A stretch of DNA of 64,000 nucleotides from Halichondria panicea. Its lineage: Eukaryota; Porifera; Demospongiae; Suberitida; Halichondriidae. Position 1 is the stretch's first letter. Every line of letters starts with the position of its first letter. The stretch is from assembly GCF_963675165.1 (NCBI RefSeq), contig NC_087392.1:3493442-3557441 (forward strand). The letters are read 5' to 3'. Both the position numbers and the translations under genes were made by a program. The notes beneath the pieces were generated by a model that was given only the letters and a program-made list of their open reading frames with translations, did not search any database and had not been told where the DNA came from. Shown here one piece after another: positions 21,722-33,038 of the stretch.

Positions 21722-22878
21722 AACTGCTTTAAGCTCCCGTCAGGAAACGTTGGCAAGTCCTTTGTAGCAGAACTAGCCAGACTATACAATGCTTTCGCTG
21801 CCGGATCTGCCCTGGAATCAGTTGCCCTGATGGCCAACACTGTTCTACCAATTTTGGCTCTACAGAAGCCCCACCACAAAACAAAAGTGAAGGAGCATAT
21901 GGCCTGTTTTGAACGCAGTTGGTTGGACTCCGCCCAACTATCTTGAACAAGAATGAAGGCCTGGAAAGAGGGAGACCTGGCCATATTTCTCACAGAAGGG
22001 ATGACTCTACAACGACGACTCCCTAAATCCTTCACTAAACAAAGGAACAAAACCTAGCACGCTCCTTTGCAAACCTATGTTCAAGGGGAAGACTCATGCT
22101 GCTCTGGATCTACTCACCAACGGTGGTCGGGGAGCTTTGCTTCACATTGAACAGCCTGTTGATGCCAGTTTGCCAAACTCTGGGAGATACTCTCAGGTCA
22201 ACCTGCAGTAATAGCCTCCATCCTGCAGACGGAACCACCAGACATCCACCCTGTTGTCTTTGATAGTATTGATGCTCGTGCAGGTGCTGCAGGTCCATCA
22301 AGCCTTGACGCCTATGTTTGGAGAAGACTATATGCACTGCTTTCAAATGCACATCTCTATCCCTTTACCAGTCACTTGCTGAAGTCGCAAAGCACCTATG
22401 CTCTTCCTTTTCCCCTCTTCTTGCGTGCAGGCTGATATCTCTGGATAAATTCCCTGGAGTAAGACCAATTGGTATTGGAGACGTTCATCGCAAAAACTGT
22501 CCTTACGATCACGAGAGCCGACATCTAGGACGCAGCGGGCTCTCTGCAGCTATGTGGTGGGCAAATCTCAGGCTGTGAAGCTGCTGTTCACTCGACAAGG
22601 GAGCACTTCCTCGCTGATGATACTGAAGCCGCCCTACTCTTAGATGCCAGTAACGCCTTCAACTCCTTAAACAGAATGACCGCTCTGGATAACATCCAGC
22701 GTCTCTGTCTCTCCATTGCCACTATTTTGATCAACACTTACAGGGCTCCAACTGAACTATTCATTGATGGAGGCGTACTCCTTTCCCAGGAAGGACCCAC
22801 CCAGGGCGACCCCTTGGCGATGCCTATGTATGCCCTAGCAACCGTGCCTCTCATCAAACAACTAACCACATCGGTTAA

Positions 22879-23488
22879 GGTTACGGTCAACCGTTTGCTC
22901 ATTAAATATTCATGAGCTAGATCTAGTGATATTTTCCAGCTAGAATGAGCTGGAAGTCTAGCAGAAACGCAGTAGTCATTTCATGGCTCAAATAGACATT
23001 TTACTATAAAGCTAATAGCTACAGTCTACTGTAGCTTCACTATATGCAGGGCAAGTCAAAGATAAAAAAAAAGGCTACTGAAAGCTCACAAGAGGCTGTT
23101 TTCCTTGGCTTTGGCCGCCATTTTAAGTGGAGTTAGTCTACATAATTATTATTATTTTGTGAGAGTTTTTTGGCCTGGAAAGAAAAAAACGCTTCGATCC
23201 GCTCTCCAGAATGGTAAGAAGCATCATATAAGAGCAAGAACACAGACCTAAAAGTGTTTTTGGAAGTTTTAAATGACTACTAGTTTGTGTTTGTTTCTAG
23301 TAACTTGATGATCGCTCAGAGCTTCCACTGGAAAATGTTTTGAAGACTGATATACTTGTCATACAGGATGATACACCAATATATTTATCATGTATGTGCT
23401 TCAAACTTTTATCATGGCATTTATAGTTTCACAAAAAATCATTATAAGAAAATCATGAATATTCACGAGCAAACTGTTTACCGCAACC
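22879..23488. mobile_element. 610-bp MITE inserted in the RT
   Basis: The left end GGTTACGGTCAACCGTTTGC and the right end GCAAACTGTTTACCGCAACC are inverted, and the match continues through ATATTCATGA. Copies: 37186-37771 (full, diverged) and 54874-55150 (left part). The open frame at 23356-23682 is a chimera of its right end and RT sequence. Confidence 0.8.
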
Positions 23489-23777
23489 CGCAGCTGCTAC
23501 TGGGAAACTATCAAACCTACGCACGTTCCAGTTTCGGTTACAATGCAAATGCTTCAAAGATCTGGCTTGTTATCAAGCCCGGGCTCTTACCCGAGGCAGA
23601 GGCCCTTTTTAGTGACACAAACGTGAGAATCACAGACGAGGGTAGGCCCCACCTTGGAGCACCTCTGGGCTCCCCAGCATAATATATAAACCAGTTCGTC
23701 TCAGATAAAGTGAAGCAATGGACAGATGGAACTAAAGACAGCTCTCAACCCCATGCCGCCTTTGCTGCCTTTCTTGA

Positions 23778-24205
23778 GAGTAGGTGTTAGCACCTCTCTG
23801 AGGCGATTGGCATCCAGATATGCATTTTTGCGTCTTTCTCGCTGGACCTACTTTAGCTGATATCTGGTTTGTTAGGGATATGCAGGGTCTTGTGAGTGGA
23901 TTAACTCCCTGAGTGGAGCAGTGACCAACATGGAGGACTTGAATTCTTGATCCGAGGGAATAATAATGCCAAAACCGCCTAGTCTCACAGCGAGGGCAAA
24001 CAGATCTCTGTCTGTTTCGTTCGGTGGTGGTATGCCAGTGAGGTTTGGAATCAGGTGGTACTGCAGAATGTTGTCTAGCTTCTCGAGGTATTGGCCAATG
24101 CATGGGGTGGTTCGTGACCATTTACTCGACATACCATGGGTTATTCGTTCGGTGGTGGTCTGCCAGTGAAGTTTGGAATCAGGTGGTACTGCAGAATGTT
24201 GTCTG
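23778..24205 (-). pseudogene. Inverted internal segment of retroelement copy 1
   Basis: Here the minus strand, not the plus strand, encodes retroelement protein: LIPNLTG..PPNETDRDLFA, VRLGGFGIIIPSDQEFKSSM and APLRELIH. This corresponds to the block that should follow HAAFAAF in the plus-strand reading. A 61-base stretch beginning TCGTTCGGTGGTGGT is present twice in direct order at about 24019 and 24147, marking one junction. Confidence 0.7.
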
Positions 24206-24659
24206 ATCGAAGTCTGCAATGATGTGTGTGTGGAACCGGATCTTCAACCACTCTCCTCCGAGACCATGGCAAGACGCACCGCCATTACCACTGATAACCC
24301 CCAACTAGACATCGCGGCAAATGGCTTCTGGGGAGGAAGACTGGAGATAACGATGTCAGGGTGTTTAACCCCCACGCACCATCGAACAGGAACACGTGCC
24401 TGGAGCAGTGCTTCAGAAAACACGAATTAGAAAAAAAAGAGCCTATGAGCAAAGAGTCAGGGAGGTGGAACATGCGTCATTTATCCCCTTAGTGCTCTCC
24501 GCAAGTGGGGGACTAGGAAAAGAAGCAACAGTGTTCTACAAACGATTGGCTTCCCTCCTGGCTGAGAAATGGGACCAACCATGCCACCAAGTCTCTACTG
24601 TATTATCCTCGAAAAAAATCCATATTAAATTTTATTTGAGCAATCCGCGAAAATAACTC

Positions 24660-25762
24660 ACTATACGGTATATGGAAATATTCCCCACTTGGGGTCTGTA
24701 TCATAGCAACTGGGTGGGGTTAACTACCATAAACCCCAGCCCTGGAGCACATTCCTCATAAACTCCCTTGCATTGAGGGCGCACTGATTTTATACTAGAA
24801 CTATACACAGCCAAAAAGAAGCTAGACACTTGTTGACAAGGGCAGGACAGATGGGTGGGGTTCGCTAAACATCAGGAAGGCTGGAGGAAGGGTGGGGATC
24901 ACTGCTTGGACATTGACAAGTTAGTGCGTAGAGCTAGAAGCTTAGCACTGGCTTCAAGCTATACGCACAAGCTTCTTGTTCGTTTTCAATAGTTTTTGAG
25001 ACTGTTTGCTAGTTGTATCCAAGGTGAGGTAGCTTAGGCACTACGGCCGGGCAGGTTAAACTAGCTCAGATGGAAACTTCTGAGGCCACACAGGCACGCT
25101 TACAACAGGTCAGAGTAGCTTATATACTTATCAAGGATTGTTTACACTGACAGTATACTATTGCCTTGTAATTTGTTGTAATTTGGGTCTAGCAAAAAGT
25201 GATAATATCTCCTTGCTTAGTTTGTACAGCCAGCTCTTTCATATGGAGTGCCGTTTTTTTTTTAAGGAACATTGTCTACGAGAAGGCGCTATTCCTCGAG
25301 CCACGGATATTTACTAAACATCAGTGTTATAAAAAGCAGTGCAAAACAGTGACATTTACTAAAAAGCAGTGATATTTAGTAAAAAGCAGTGATTTAGCAG
25401 TGATACTTATACTAAAAAGCAGTTATGTTTACTAAAAAGCAGTGATACTTACTAAAGCAACTGTACTGTTTTTGCATGCAGCTAGATTGTATTCACCTGC
25501 TGTATGCTGTAGCACTACTGTTTTCGATATTTGTGGCATTGTGGTCTTGATTACAGCTGGTTATTGCTGACCCCATATCTCAGGATTCCTACCCCTGCAC
25601 AACTTCATTTTTTTGCATTGTAATTGACAATTATTGAAGTTTTTGATGGCCAACCCATCAACAAAATTGCTTTGTCATAAAAAAATATATCACCAAAAGT
25701 CTGGGGGGTACCAATTATTGACTGAGTGTGGTATCTGGCTCTCTCAACCGTCTTGTGATGTA
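24660..25762. other. Intergenic, MITE end and short tandem repeat
   Basis: 24660-24675 is a CCGTATAG-type end. 25310-25457 is a degenerate tandem of TTTACTAAAAAGCAGTGATA units (about 7 copies, with deletions). No gene was seen. Confidence 0.6.
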
Positions 25763-26147
25763 CAGGGTTTTGCAGAATCTTTGAAATAGAGGGTGTAGAG
25801 CGTTCCTTATATGGATATCTAATGTTTACACATTGTGGTGAAATGCCAAGTCTGCTTAGGAAGCAAAATTCAAAAACAAAATGGCTTTTCTTGTGAAAAA
25901 AAGACCAAGGCATTACTGATTTGGGATGTACACAAACAGAGCTGCTTGGAGCTTGGACTGTGCATGTCCTATCAAAGTGTTGCTGAGAATCTTCAAGTTA
26001 ACAAATGTATCCATCAACTGTTTGTAGAATAGTGACTAGATCTACAACTTTATGGACCACAGAGCTGAGATAACCGTATAAGGACCACTCAACCACTCAA
26101 CGCAAAACGCTTTTTTGTGGATATTGCAAAGATTCTGCAAAACCCTG
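25763..26147. mobile_element. Internally deleted Tc1/IS630-like element with HTH remnant
   Basis: The left end CAGGGTTTTGCAGAATCTTT is inverted at the right (AAAGATTCTGCAAAACCCTG), and TA flanks both sides (25761-25762 and 26148-26149). Inside on the plus strand, about 25950-26040, the phrases MSYQSVAENLQVNK and, one frame over, STVCRIVTRS resemble the helix-turn-helix start of Tc1/IS630-type transposases. The catalytic part is gone. Confidence 0.65.
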
Positions 26148-26149
26148 TA

Positions 26150-27722
26150 ACTTGGAAGCATGCAAAGTATACATATGTAGGTACTCTCAGTAGAAGTCAA
26201 GTACAGTGCAAGTAAAGCATGGCACTGGATGAGTGCATGAATATTTAATTAGTATTGACCACAATCTCTTTCTCTAACAGGAAATTGAACTTCCTCTAAA
26301 AATAAAACTATACATAATTATGGCATTCTGTCCCCGTGCGTAGTGACTGTGTACCTAATCACTGTACAACAAATACAAAATTGCTCGCTAGCCCCAAACA
26401 TGCTCTGCATGCTCCTGGTAATTATACTTTTCTTACCGTCTGTGGGTCAAGAGGATCTATAGAGAAGCCTTTCATTGTGCAATCGTACGTTCCAACAACC
26501 AACTCCACTGCCATTGTTACATCAATTTTGTCTCATATCAGAGCCAGAGCATACACATGTGGCAGATCACATGAGTTGTAGGCCTATTTGTGGGTGTGTC
26601 CCCAGATCTTATTTAGATATACATGTTGATAAAAATACAACACTGTTCTGATCTGATCCATAAAAATAATGTACTTGTATTAAAACAAAAAGATCCTGAT
26701 CAAGTTCCCTCTCTTATAGCTTATACCTCACGTGTCCAAACCGTCAAAGTTAAGATCGAAAGGTAAGTTTTACTCCAAACGCTGAGACTAAGGGGGGGGG
26801 GGGTTTTGTCTTAGTTAAAATCCTCACCTTGTTGTATACAGTATAAGTACAGATAGATCGATAGATCTATAGTGAGTCGAGTTGTGTCACTAGCACTATA
26901 GTATATCTGTCACAACATAATGTTAAAACTCAACAGGAGTTTTTAACCTGTCAGACAATAATACCTAAATGTACATCCATGTTTAAGTGCCACTAAAAAT
27001 TGTATGGGTGAAATTTCCTTCATTTTGTGTAGCATTTAAATAACTTATTTCGGCCAGTTTTCCACACTGAAGAAGCACCACTTTTCATTGTTGTGCTTCA
27101 TCATGATTGCTGATCGATATTCGCCCTACTTGTATGTATACTTTATACTGGCTCTTTTGAGTGTACAGTGTGGCTACTAGAATATGGAAGATAGAAGATG
27201 AATGTGTGTTTAGTGAATTACGGCCTATACACCGGGTACCCGTACTCTAGCTGTGTCATTCCATTAGTACATGTTATGTGTGATATCAGTAAGCTTGCAA
27301 TATACATGCATATAGCATTATACTTCGTATCGACCAGCTGTCAGAAGTGAGTACACAGTTTGTAAGTATTAATTGTTATTGATCTTTCATATTATAGAGG
27401 CAATAATTCATGTTTGACAACGTTTTGTGTGTAGAGATTAACTGTTTGTCGACTGCATAATGTGTTTTCCAATACATTCCCTTGTGGCTGCCTGGCTCAC
27501 TTATGTGTGGGTGTGGGAACGTGTAGAATGAATTCTCCTGTTGTAACATTGCTTAGTCTCAGCTGTTAAGTCAGCTGGTGAATGGCATATTGCCAAGTGA
27601 TTAGTGATTTGTTGAAGTGTTTGTATATGCATGCTTATACAGTAGTCGATGAGGATTGAGCTTTTGTAAGTATGCATGGTTACCACACTTTTCTCAACCC
27701 CACATACACTCAGGTCAAAGCA
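26150..27722. other. Upstream region of the ARAP gene
   Basis: No gene is visible between 26150 and the ARAP start codon. It holds a G10 run (26789-26803) and AT-rich sequence. The promoter and any 5' non-coding exon of ARAP should be here, but no element is strong enough to name. Confidence 0.4.
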
Positions 27723-28014
27723 ATGTCCAGTGACGATAGCATTGAGCCTTGGCTGGAGGCGATTAACTTGCATGAATATGTACCCTCACTAATCAGTCAA
27801 GGCTATAACACTTTGGACAAATGTGCTACCATCCGTGATAAAACAGCGCTGAAGGAACTGGGTGTGACCAAGGTGGGACACTTGAACAGGTTGTTTCGTG
27901 CCATTGAAAAACTTCGTGGTGAAGATAGCGGTGCTATGACTCTGCCACCCAATGCTACACTTGAAGCTTGGGCTCCAGCAGACAGAAAGTCCAAAAGCCT
28001 AACTCTAATAACCA
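27723..28014 (+). CDS. ARAP: ARAP exon 1: SAM domain
   Basis: ATG at 27723 (MSSDDSIEPWLEAINLHEYV) starts a SAM domain: IEPWL, then YVPSLISQGYNTLDKC, then LKELGVTKVGHLNRLFRAIEKL. SAM of ARAP3 binds the SHIP2 SAM; the same partner is only an inference here. An in-frame ATG at 27672 also exists, but 27723 gives the usual short lead before SAM. The donor is ACCA|GTAAGT, phase 1. Confidence 0.88.
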
Positions 28015-31000
28015 GTAAGTGCATACATGCACATACCCCTAGCAGGGCTGCATTTGGGGTCAGGGGGGAAATTAGGAAAATTAAAAAAATGTAGGGGGGG
28101 GTGAACCCCCTGTGGAGCATGCATGTCAAACTAGGAAGGTCTGGGGGCATGCTCCCCCGGAAAAATTGGATATTCTAGGGCCTCTCTATGGTCTATTATT
28201 ATAGCTCACACGTCATTAGAATTATAGCAGTACTAATGCCTATGAATCTGCCTGATCTGGGGGGCCCTCCCCCCCGCCCCCTCAATGCAGCCCTCCCCCC
28301 CGCCCCCTCAATGCAGCCCTATGCATTACACACTGCTTAAATAAGGATGCATCTACAATTATATTTTCATACCACCGCAGGCAAGCAACCGCCACCAGTG
28401 CCTGCGAGGAAGTCAGTTAGGAGGTCAACCACCTCTACAAATCACTCACGTTCCCCCACCCCCGAGTCCGATATCAAACCACAACAACCCCCTCCTGTTG
28501 TACCCCGCACAAAGAGCTTAAAGAGAACTACTGAAACTACTGGGAGTGTACACTCAGATTCAAAGAGTGATGATTGTAAGCAATGTTCCAATGTTTCTCC
28601 TGCAGTAGAACTCCAATTGCCATCTAATGTCAATTGTATTGGAGAGGAACCAATAACAACAATCCCTCCCAAACCTGCTCCAAGGAAAACTCAACCTCAA
28701 CCTAAGCCCCGGACACCCATTGCCTCTCGCAAAACACCCTCTGAGAATTTTACCTCGCAAACATTCTCTCAGGATATATCCAGCTCTACTGAGCTTCCTC
28801 GCATCCCTCCTAAGAAGTCTGTTTCATCGAAACAGCCAGTGATACCGCCTTCAGACATTGTGTTTGAACTAGAGAATGTGCCAATGTCTAGCCCTGCCAC
28901 CTCTGTGTTCGAGATGAATACCGAATCGACACCGATGATAGTCTCTATTCTACCTTTTGTCACACCTTTACCGCCAGATTGTAATCCTGTACTCACTGAA
29001 TCCTCATCAACAGATAACTCTGAACACGCTTATATTCCGTCATTATCTCCGAAAAACCCTGCTATTCCGTCTATACCTGAGACTGTCCCGGTAGTATCAT
29101 TACCACCAAAAAATCCCGGTCCTCCCTCCTTTACACCACCCCCTCCTAGTGAGTCACCTGTGACCATATCACCCCTTCACACTCCATGTTTTCAACCTGA
29201 TTTAGAACCACCTCTACCTGACTTTTCTCCACCCCCTCCACCAGCTAGGGTTTCGTCTCTTCCTACCGGAAATACTCCCACGCTTGAGAAAGCCGTATCT
29301 ACATTGACAGATGAACAAGTCAATGGCTTCCCTCCCCTTCCCCCGAAAGAATCAATCACTCCTCCACCCCCTCCACCAATCACGGAATATAATTTCCCTC
29401 TAGAATCTCCTCATGAATGCTATTCTGACTCTGAGAGTGAGGATGAAGGCCCTCTGATGAGTATACAATCTTGTCGAGCCACAGGAGATGATCAACTCGG
29501 GCTGCAAGTAGCTCCCAAAAACTCTGCAAGTAGCAGTTCCGAAGAAGGCAGTCCGTTTCACCAGCCTATTAGACAACAACTTGGTGGTCTCAAAAGTGGC
29601 GCTAATGCAGTCGAAAGCGACTCTAAGATGATGATTACCTCATCTGTTATTGATGAGCGAGATGATTATATGAACCAACAAGTTATTGATCAAGTAATGG
29701 AGAATGATGAAGACCAGGATGAGGTGAGAGTGGGTCAGCCGTTGACTGTAAAAGGTAGTAGGGGTGCCCTAAATAATGATCTTGAGTTACGGATTAGCAA
29801 TGGTCATGACTACATGAACAGTGATCTCGTGGATCAAGTGCTGGATGAAGACAATGATGTGGAAGAGCCGCTAGGCAGTGAGAGGCTTGTAATTCGATCT
29901 ACGTTGCTGAGGCAAGTAGACGGTAAAACAGATAGGGATTACGAAAATCAAGAAGTATTAGAAGGTGATATTATTCCCCTATTGACTGTCACCACAAACC
30001 AACCAGAATCACTCAACTGGGAAGTATCGCAGCTGGGAGATCAATACCCTCCTGGCGCCCCTACTGCCGGCTTGTCAATCTATGACACACTTGAAAACCG
30101 TGTGAATACCGATGCTCCAGTTGCATCCCGTGTAAAGAATAATGGCAACAACCAGGCATTGCTCGGTAACAGAGACTCTGTGTCAGGGACTTTTCCGCGA
30201 ACCAGGAGTGATGCAGCATACTTGAGGGAGTACAGTGATGGAAACTCTTCTATATCCACCACTCCGGGTAGTATTGACTCTCTAGGGATGGAGCCTAACT
30301 TCTCTCAGTCCAGGGGAACCGCAGACTTCTTTGATGGGGTATGGTAGACATTTCCATAAATAATTATGTAAACTCTAATTATGCCTCGGTGCACATGCGC
30401 ACGCGAGGTATACGATAGTGTGTGTGTGTGTGCGTAGACTGCTACAGCTGCTCAAGAATCAATCAAGTGCAAGTAAGAGTTTCTATAGGCTTCTAGTCAT
30501 GTTTTCTTGGGTTTTAATCCGTGGATTTGCAAAATAGTGCTTCGTTCTTGAGTTATGCCTAGTTTTACTTACTTGGAATGCCATATTGCAGCCTTACTTG
30601 TTCACCGAGTGTTGCTACTCTACTTAGTAGTTATATCTGCACTAGAACTCTAGCTATTGGTAGCTGCAGGAGTAAGAAGAGAACTGCAAGGCTCTGCTGA
30701 TGCAGCCAGTAATTTTAGACTAGAAGTTTTGATATCAATCGTTTTTAACAACATAAATTATCATGGTCAATCACTACTCGAGTTTCCCTGTGATTATGGA
30801 TTCTGCCTGCTTGGAACTTAATGCATATCATGAAGAATATAATGTGTGTATAAAAGCTATGGGTAGCGTTATATTATGTAGCTTTGGCACCTCCACCGAA
30901 GCATCAGCACCCGCGGTGCTTTCATTCCTAAAGTGTTAAGTGTTTTTGCATGATTGTGTTTTTATGCACAGGGTCACCTTATACGGACAGCTGGAACATT

Positions 31001-32959
31001 TGCTGGTGGTGATACGTATTATAAGCGACCAGACTACAAAAGAGCAGCATCGGAGTGCGTTATGCACTAAATCTAGTTTGATCAATATAATGATATCTAT
31101 GTCCACCCTTGCAGTGCTTTGTCGACTTTGCTGGATACACAGGCTTCCTTTACCGAATCAGTAAGCGTTTGATTCCTATTTTGTTTTCTACATTTCTAAG
31201 TATTCTATGTGCATAGTATTGATGGCTGCAATTAACGATAATTATTATGTTGCACAGATCTACGCTACATCTACTCGTCACGGCTCAGAAACCTTCCATG
31301 ATGTAAGTTAGCCCTATATAATTGTATATGTGCATTCAAATACTGTGGCTATGCCCTCCAAGATACTCATGAATTGTACAAAAGTGCACTTGTAGTATGT
31401 CCACGGGCCAGCCTCATGACAGCTGCAAGCTAAATTAATTGTTCCAAGGCGCACCATGGGGTCATGTCATTTTTTTCTGCGAATGATTGTAATTGCAAAT
31501 ATTTGTACTCGCAGATAACTGGAAAATGCAACACTTGCGAGTAATTATTAATTTTATAATTTAAGCAGAATTAAATACCAGCAAAAATAAACGAGTGTTG
31601 CAAGCGTGCGCTTGCTAATGCCTCTCGCCATGTTTTTGCTTTCGCTCAAAAGTATTAGAGTGTTACAGAAGAGGTAAATAGTTTGCAATGTGCTTTGGTT
31701 GTTTCACAAGAAAGGGGTGTCCATAGTTACTAGTGCATACTGATCATCTTAAATGGGAGCAAACCTTTGTCAAAGGCGTAGCCAGTAGTCTGTGAGATAA
31801 GTAGTATCTACAACAAGCAGTCTAAAAAGGGTTATCAGAAAAGGTTGTGGTTTGTGGCTTACCAGGACCTCAACAAAGAAGGAAATTGATTCTGCTGAGG
31901 TTCAAAATGGATTCTCTTACACATGGTATTGAGCGCGCATGCGCATTACATCCAGGAACTAAGGGGTGTGTCTGCAAGTTCAATAATGGCTACTAAAATA
32001 GCTAGCTTCTTTAGCAGCTCTTTCTGTCTCTTGTAGCTAACAAAAAGCTAGCGCTTTAGCGCAAGGCTAACTCATAAGTTGAATAGAAAGTTTTGCAAAC
32101 AAATGATGCTATGAAAGATTCTGAAGAGACTGCAACAGACTTTAATGTGAGTGAAACTAACCATAACTCGAGAAATAAGCTTTAGTTTGCTAATCCACGA
32201 ATCAAAGTCCAAGAGAATGTGGCTAGAAGCTGTTAGTTTTCGTCGCATTTCGAGCAGTTACAGCTGGAACAGACACACACACACACAGCTTTACCGTATC
32301 CCTCGTGCGGCTACGCCTCGATGCATAAATGAGCTGAACAGTGAAATCGCAAACAAATGTACCTGTGAAAATATATCACCTTAAAGTATTCTGAGTAACT
32401 GTAGGAAGTTACATCATAGATTGAAAAGGAAGGGAGTTGGAAACAACCGGGCCTCTCTGTGTAAACGGTTGAAACGCTCCGCGTTATAATTTAGCAAGCG
32501 CAATTATTTTCGTGGTTGACCGTTATGAGGTTGTATTTAACTGTTTCTAGCTCTCCTATCCACTAGCGATCACTCGGGGGCTGGGAGGTACTCTAGACAA
32601 GTATGTTTACACCACTGACAGCTCTAAGTCCGTTGTCTTTACTGTTTTAAATTTTTGGGGGTTTAGCTTGACATGTTTACCTGCTGTGAAGCCGAAACAG
32701 CAAAGGACATTGCTTGACTTGGTTATTATGTATCTAAGTGCTACATACATTTAGAATGGTTTCATGCTATGAATAAGCTGTACTGTTCATAAACGTTTGC
32801 AGTATAATAGTCATTCAAACTGCTTTAGTATACTTTTAGACACACCACGGGCCTTGACCTACATGTACCACGACTTCATAGTAAGGGCTATATTCCCTCT
32901 TTATTATACCTCGGTGCACATGCGCAAGCAAGGTATACGGTAGTGTGTTTGTGTGTGTG

Positions 32960-33038
<79 letters not shown>

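Larger units (their letters stand above)
21389..24656 (+). mobile_element. RT retroelement with CxC-rich N-terminus, copy 1, rearranged
   Basis: The element opens at ATG 21389 with a compact cysteine-rich motif (CCKCNRSGHCRNCACVKA...C..CLPSRL). Broken frames encode an RT: DKFPGVRPIGIGD (about 22440-22480), LLDASNAFNSLNR (22640-22675) and GDPLAMPMYALATVPL (22810-22855). After a MITE insertion (22879-23488) come the thumb-like HLGAPLGS block, an internally inverted piece (about 23780-24205) and a C-terminal DIAANGFWGG / frameshifted nuclease-like block (24300-24380). Poly-frames and stops make it inactive. I recognise the family from invertebrate genomes but cannot place it in a named clade. 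It shows no APE endonuclease or LTRs. Confidence 0.75.

Noticed and set aside
25605-25913. 102-codon minus-strand frame as a gene
   Set aside because: It spans the end of the TA-flanked element at 25763 and unrelated flank, so it is a chimera of element and host DNA.
26789-26803. G-run, and C-run at 58365-58381, as G-quadruplex regulators
   Set aside because: Single homopolymer tracts without the four-run spacing; probably slippage tracts.
29192-29383. Minus-strand glycine-rich frames opposite ARAP exon 2
   Set aside because: Gly runs are simply the complement of the proline codons of the real exon.
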